Of a stretch of 6,209 nt of DNA, positions 5,276 to 6,209 are shown one piece after another (positions within the stretch are counted from its first letter, which is position 1; every line of letters starts with the position of its first letter). A program made the translations under genes and the position numbers. Under the pieces are notes generated by a model. That model was not told the DNA's origin. It worked only from the letters and a program-made list of their open reading frames with translations, and searched no databases. Origin of the DNA: Bacillota bacterium (GTDB lineage Bacteria > Bacillota > Dethiobacteria > DTU022); contig JAAZHP010000129.1 of assembly GCA_012510625.1 (NCBI GenBank), positions 1 through 6,209 of the forward strand. Direction: 5' to 3'.

Positions 5276-6209
5276 CTGCCAACCCCGGAACTGTTGAATT
5301 TTTCTGCCCGCACTCGCCTGCCAGCCGGCCGTAAAGAGCTGCGGTCCGGGAGAGCATCCGCTCAAGGGTAAATTCAGTTATGACCCGCTCGCGGCAGGCC
5401 CGGGCCAGGCGGCGGGCCAGCTCCGGGTTGCGGGCCAGGGCGGCCACGGCGCGGGCCAGGGCCACGGCGTCAGCCGGCGGGACCAGAAGCCCATGTACTC
5501 CATCAGTGATCACTTCGGGGACGCCGCCAACCCGCGTGGCCACCACTGCGCAACCGGCGGCGGCGGCTTCTAGGAGAGTAAGAGAAAAACCTTCCGTAAG
5601 CGAAGGGAGGACAAAGATATCAATGCCGGCCAGCAGGCGCGGCAGGTCGTTCCTGTGGCCGCATAGGGTGAGCCGCCCCGGAAGGCTTAACCGGCTGGCC
5701 AGCTTCTCCAGGGCAGGCCGTTCGGGACCGTCGCCGATTAGCAGAAAACGCATTTGCGGAAAAAGCGGCGCCAGCGCTGCAGCCGCCTCCAGGAAATAGG
5801 AGAGGCCCTTCTGGACGGCAAAGCGGGCTGCAGTGCCGACAACGATCTCGCCCGCATGCCGGCGCCGCGAAAATCGTCCGGCGGCGGCCGCTTCGAATGG
5901 AGCGGGATCTATGCCGTTATAGATTACGGTGATCTGATCCCGCGGGATGCCCAGGGCGGCAAGTTCACCGGCCAGGGCGCCGGAGACGGCGATGTAATGC
6001 GCTTTCTGTGCGCCCAAGAGCTTTCCTGCGGCAGGCATGTAGAGAGAAGCCCGGTGAGCCGGGTAGTTGTGCACAGTGATTAATACGGTGACCCGGGCCA
6101 GGCGCGCCGCGGGAAGACCGGGCAGCGCCGCCTTGAAACCGTGGATATGCAGCAGGGCCGGGCGGAGCATGCGCAGCAGCCCGTAAAGACGCCGAAAAGC
6201 GATCAGGTC
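5265..6209 (-). CDS. GT4-family glycosyltransferase, N-terminus cut by window edge
   Basis: This gene encodes a retaining glycosyltransferase of the GT-B fold, family GT4, expected to move a sugar from a nucleotide-sugar donor to a glycan or lipid acceptor on the cytoplasmic side of the membrane. The reading frame is open to the right edge. The Met codon at 6168-6170 lies inside a typical GT4 segment (RLYGLLRMLRP, then HIHG), so it is probably internal, and roughly 60-80 N-terminal residues are missing. Counting from that Met, the visible marks are TVHNYP (32-37), a YNGID linker (84-88), the start of the second Rossmann domain with GTAARF and QKG (112-122), LLIGDGPE (143-150), and the EX7E motif E193/E201 within the EGFSLTLLEAAAAG block. 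GGVPEVI and GLLVPP follow, as usual for donor binding. The C-terminus overlaps the next gene by 11 bases. The family is well supported; donor and acceptor cannot be read from the sequence. Confidence 0.93.
   Translation of the reverse strand, partial: DLIAFRRLYGLLRMLRPALLHIHGFKAALPGLPAARLARVTVLITVHNYPAHRASLYMPAAGKLLGAQKAHYIAVSGALAGELAALGIPRDQITVIYNGIDPAPFEAAAAGRFSRRRHAGEIVVGTAARFAVQKGLSYFLEAAAALAPLFPQMRFLLIGDGPERPALEKLASRLSLPGRLTLCGHRNDLPRLLAGIDIFVLPSLTEGFSLTLLEAAAAGCAVVATRVGGVPEVITDGVHGLLVPPADAVALARAVAALARNPELARRLARACRERVITEFTLERMLSRTAALYGRLAGECGQKNSTVPGLAGDR
5283..5286 (-). promoter_or_regulatory. Weak ribosome binding site of the membrane protein
   Basis: On the minus strand a GGGG run lies seven bases before the GTG at 5275. 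It is weak, but it is the only plausible Shine-Dalgarno near any start of this gene. Because the start lies inside the end of the glycosyltransferase gene, ribosomes finishing that gene could re-initiate here. This favours 5275 over the TTG at 5365. Confidence 0.4.

Noticed and set aside
5276..5365. N-terminal extension of the membrane protein starting at TTG 5365
   Set aside because: There is no Shine-Dalgarno before it, the added residues resemble no signal or domain, and it would force a 101-base overlap with a well-supported glycosyltransferase C-terminus.
6168..6170. Met codon as the start of the glycosyltransferase
   Set aside because: The frame continues without a stop to the window edge and the residues before this Met fit the family, so it is internal and the gene is cut by the edge.

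Overview
The window is about 6.2 kb of GC-rich DNA carrying four genes, all on the minus strand and therefore read from the right edge to the left. The adjacent YmfF-like and YmfH-like M16 peptidase genes, the TTG and GTG starts backed by purine-rich ribosome binding sites, and the short or overlapping gene junctions suggest a GC-rich member of the Firmicutes (Clostridia, of the Moorella / Desulfotomaculum / Thermacetogenium type). This assignment is inference; there is no rRNA or other marker gene in the window.

Layout in transcription order: (1) the C-terminal 314 residues of a GT4-family glycosyltransferase, cut by the right edge (5265-6209); (2) a large membrane protein (2936-5275, GTG start, 779 aa) with one N-terminal membrane anchor, an extracytoplasmic domain resembling the alkaline phosphatase superfamily, and a C-terminal half with about ten to eleven membrane segments; (3) after a 56-base gap, a YmfF-like M16 protein without the zinc motif (1581-2879, TTG start, 432 aa); (4) overlapping it by 11 bases, a YmfH-like M16 protein with an intact HxxEH zinc motif (281-1591, 436 aa). 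A hairpin about 40 bases past the last stop codon may end the transcript.

Genes 1 and 2 overlap by 11 bases and are probably translationally coupled. A sugar transferase next to a polytopic protein with a phosphatase-like ectodomain suggests a cell-surface glycan or lipid-linked glycan function, but no substrate can be read from the sequence. Genes 3 and 4 look like two halves of one heterodimeric peptidase: YmfH carries the zinc site and YmfF carries the C-domain Arg/Tyr substrate-binding signature. Whether the two pairs share a transcript is not certain, because the 56-base gap shows neither a good promoter nor a terminator.

The leftmost 280 bases hold no gene. They are a mosaic of short intergenic repeats: a perfect 20-base palindrome, a pair of inverted copies of a TGTCATTC...GAATCTC element, a C6T3/A3G6 hairpin with a following G-run, a purine-rich stretch containing another inverted repeat, and the terminator-like hairpin. 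The two parts of the window most worth a second look are the membrane protein, whose phosphatase-like domain seems to lack the usual metal-binding histidines, and this repeat cluster.
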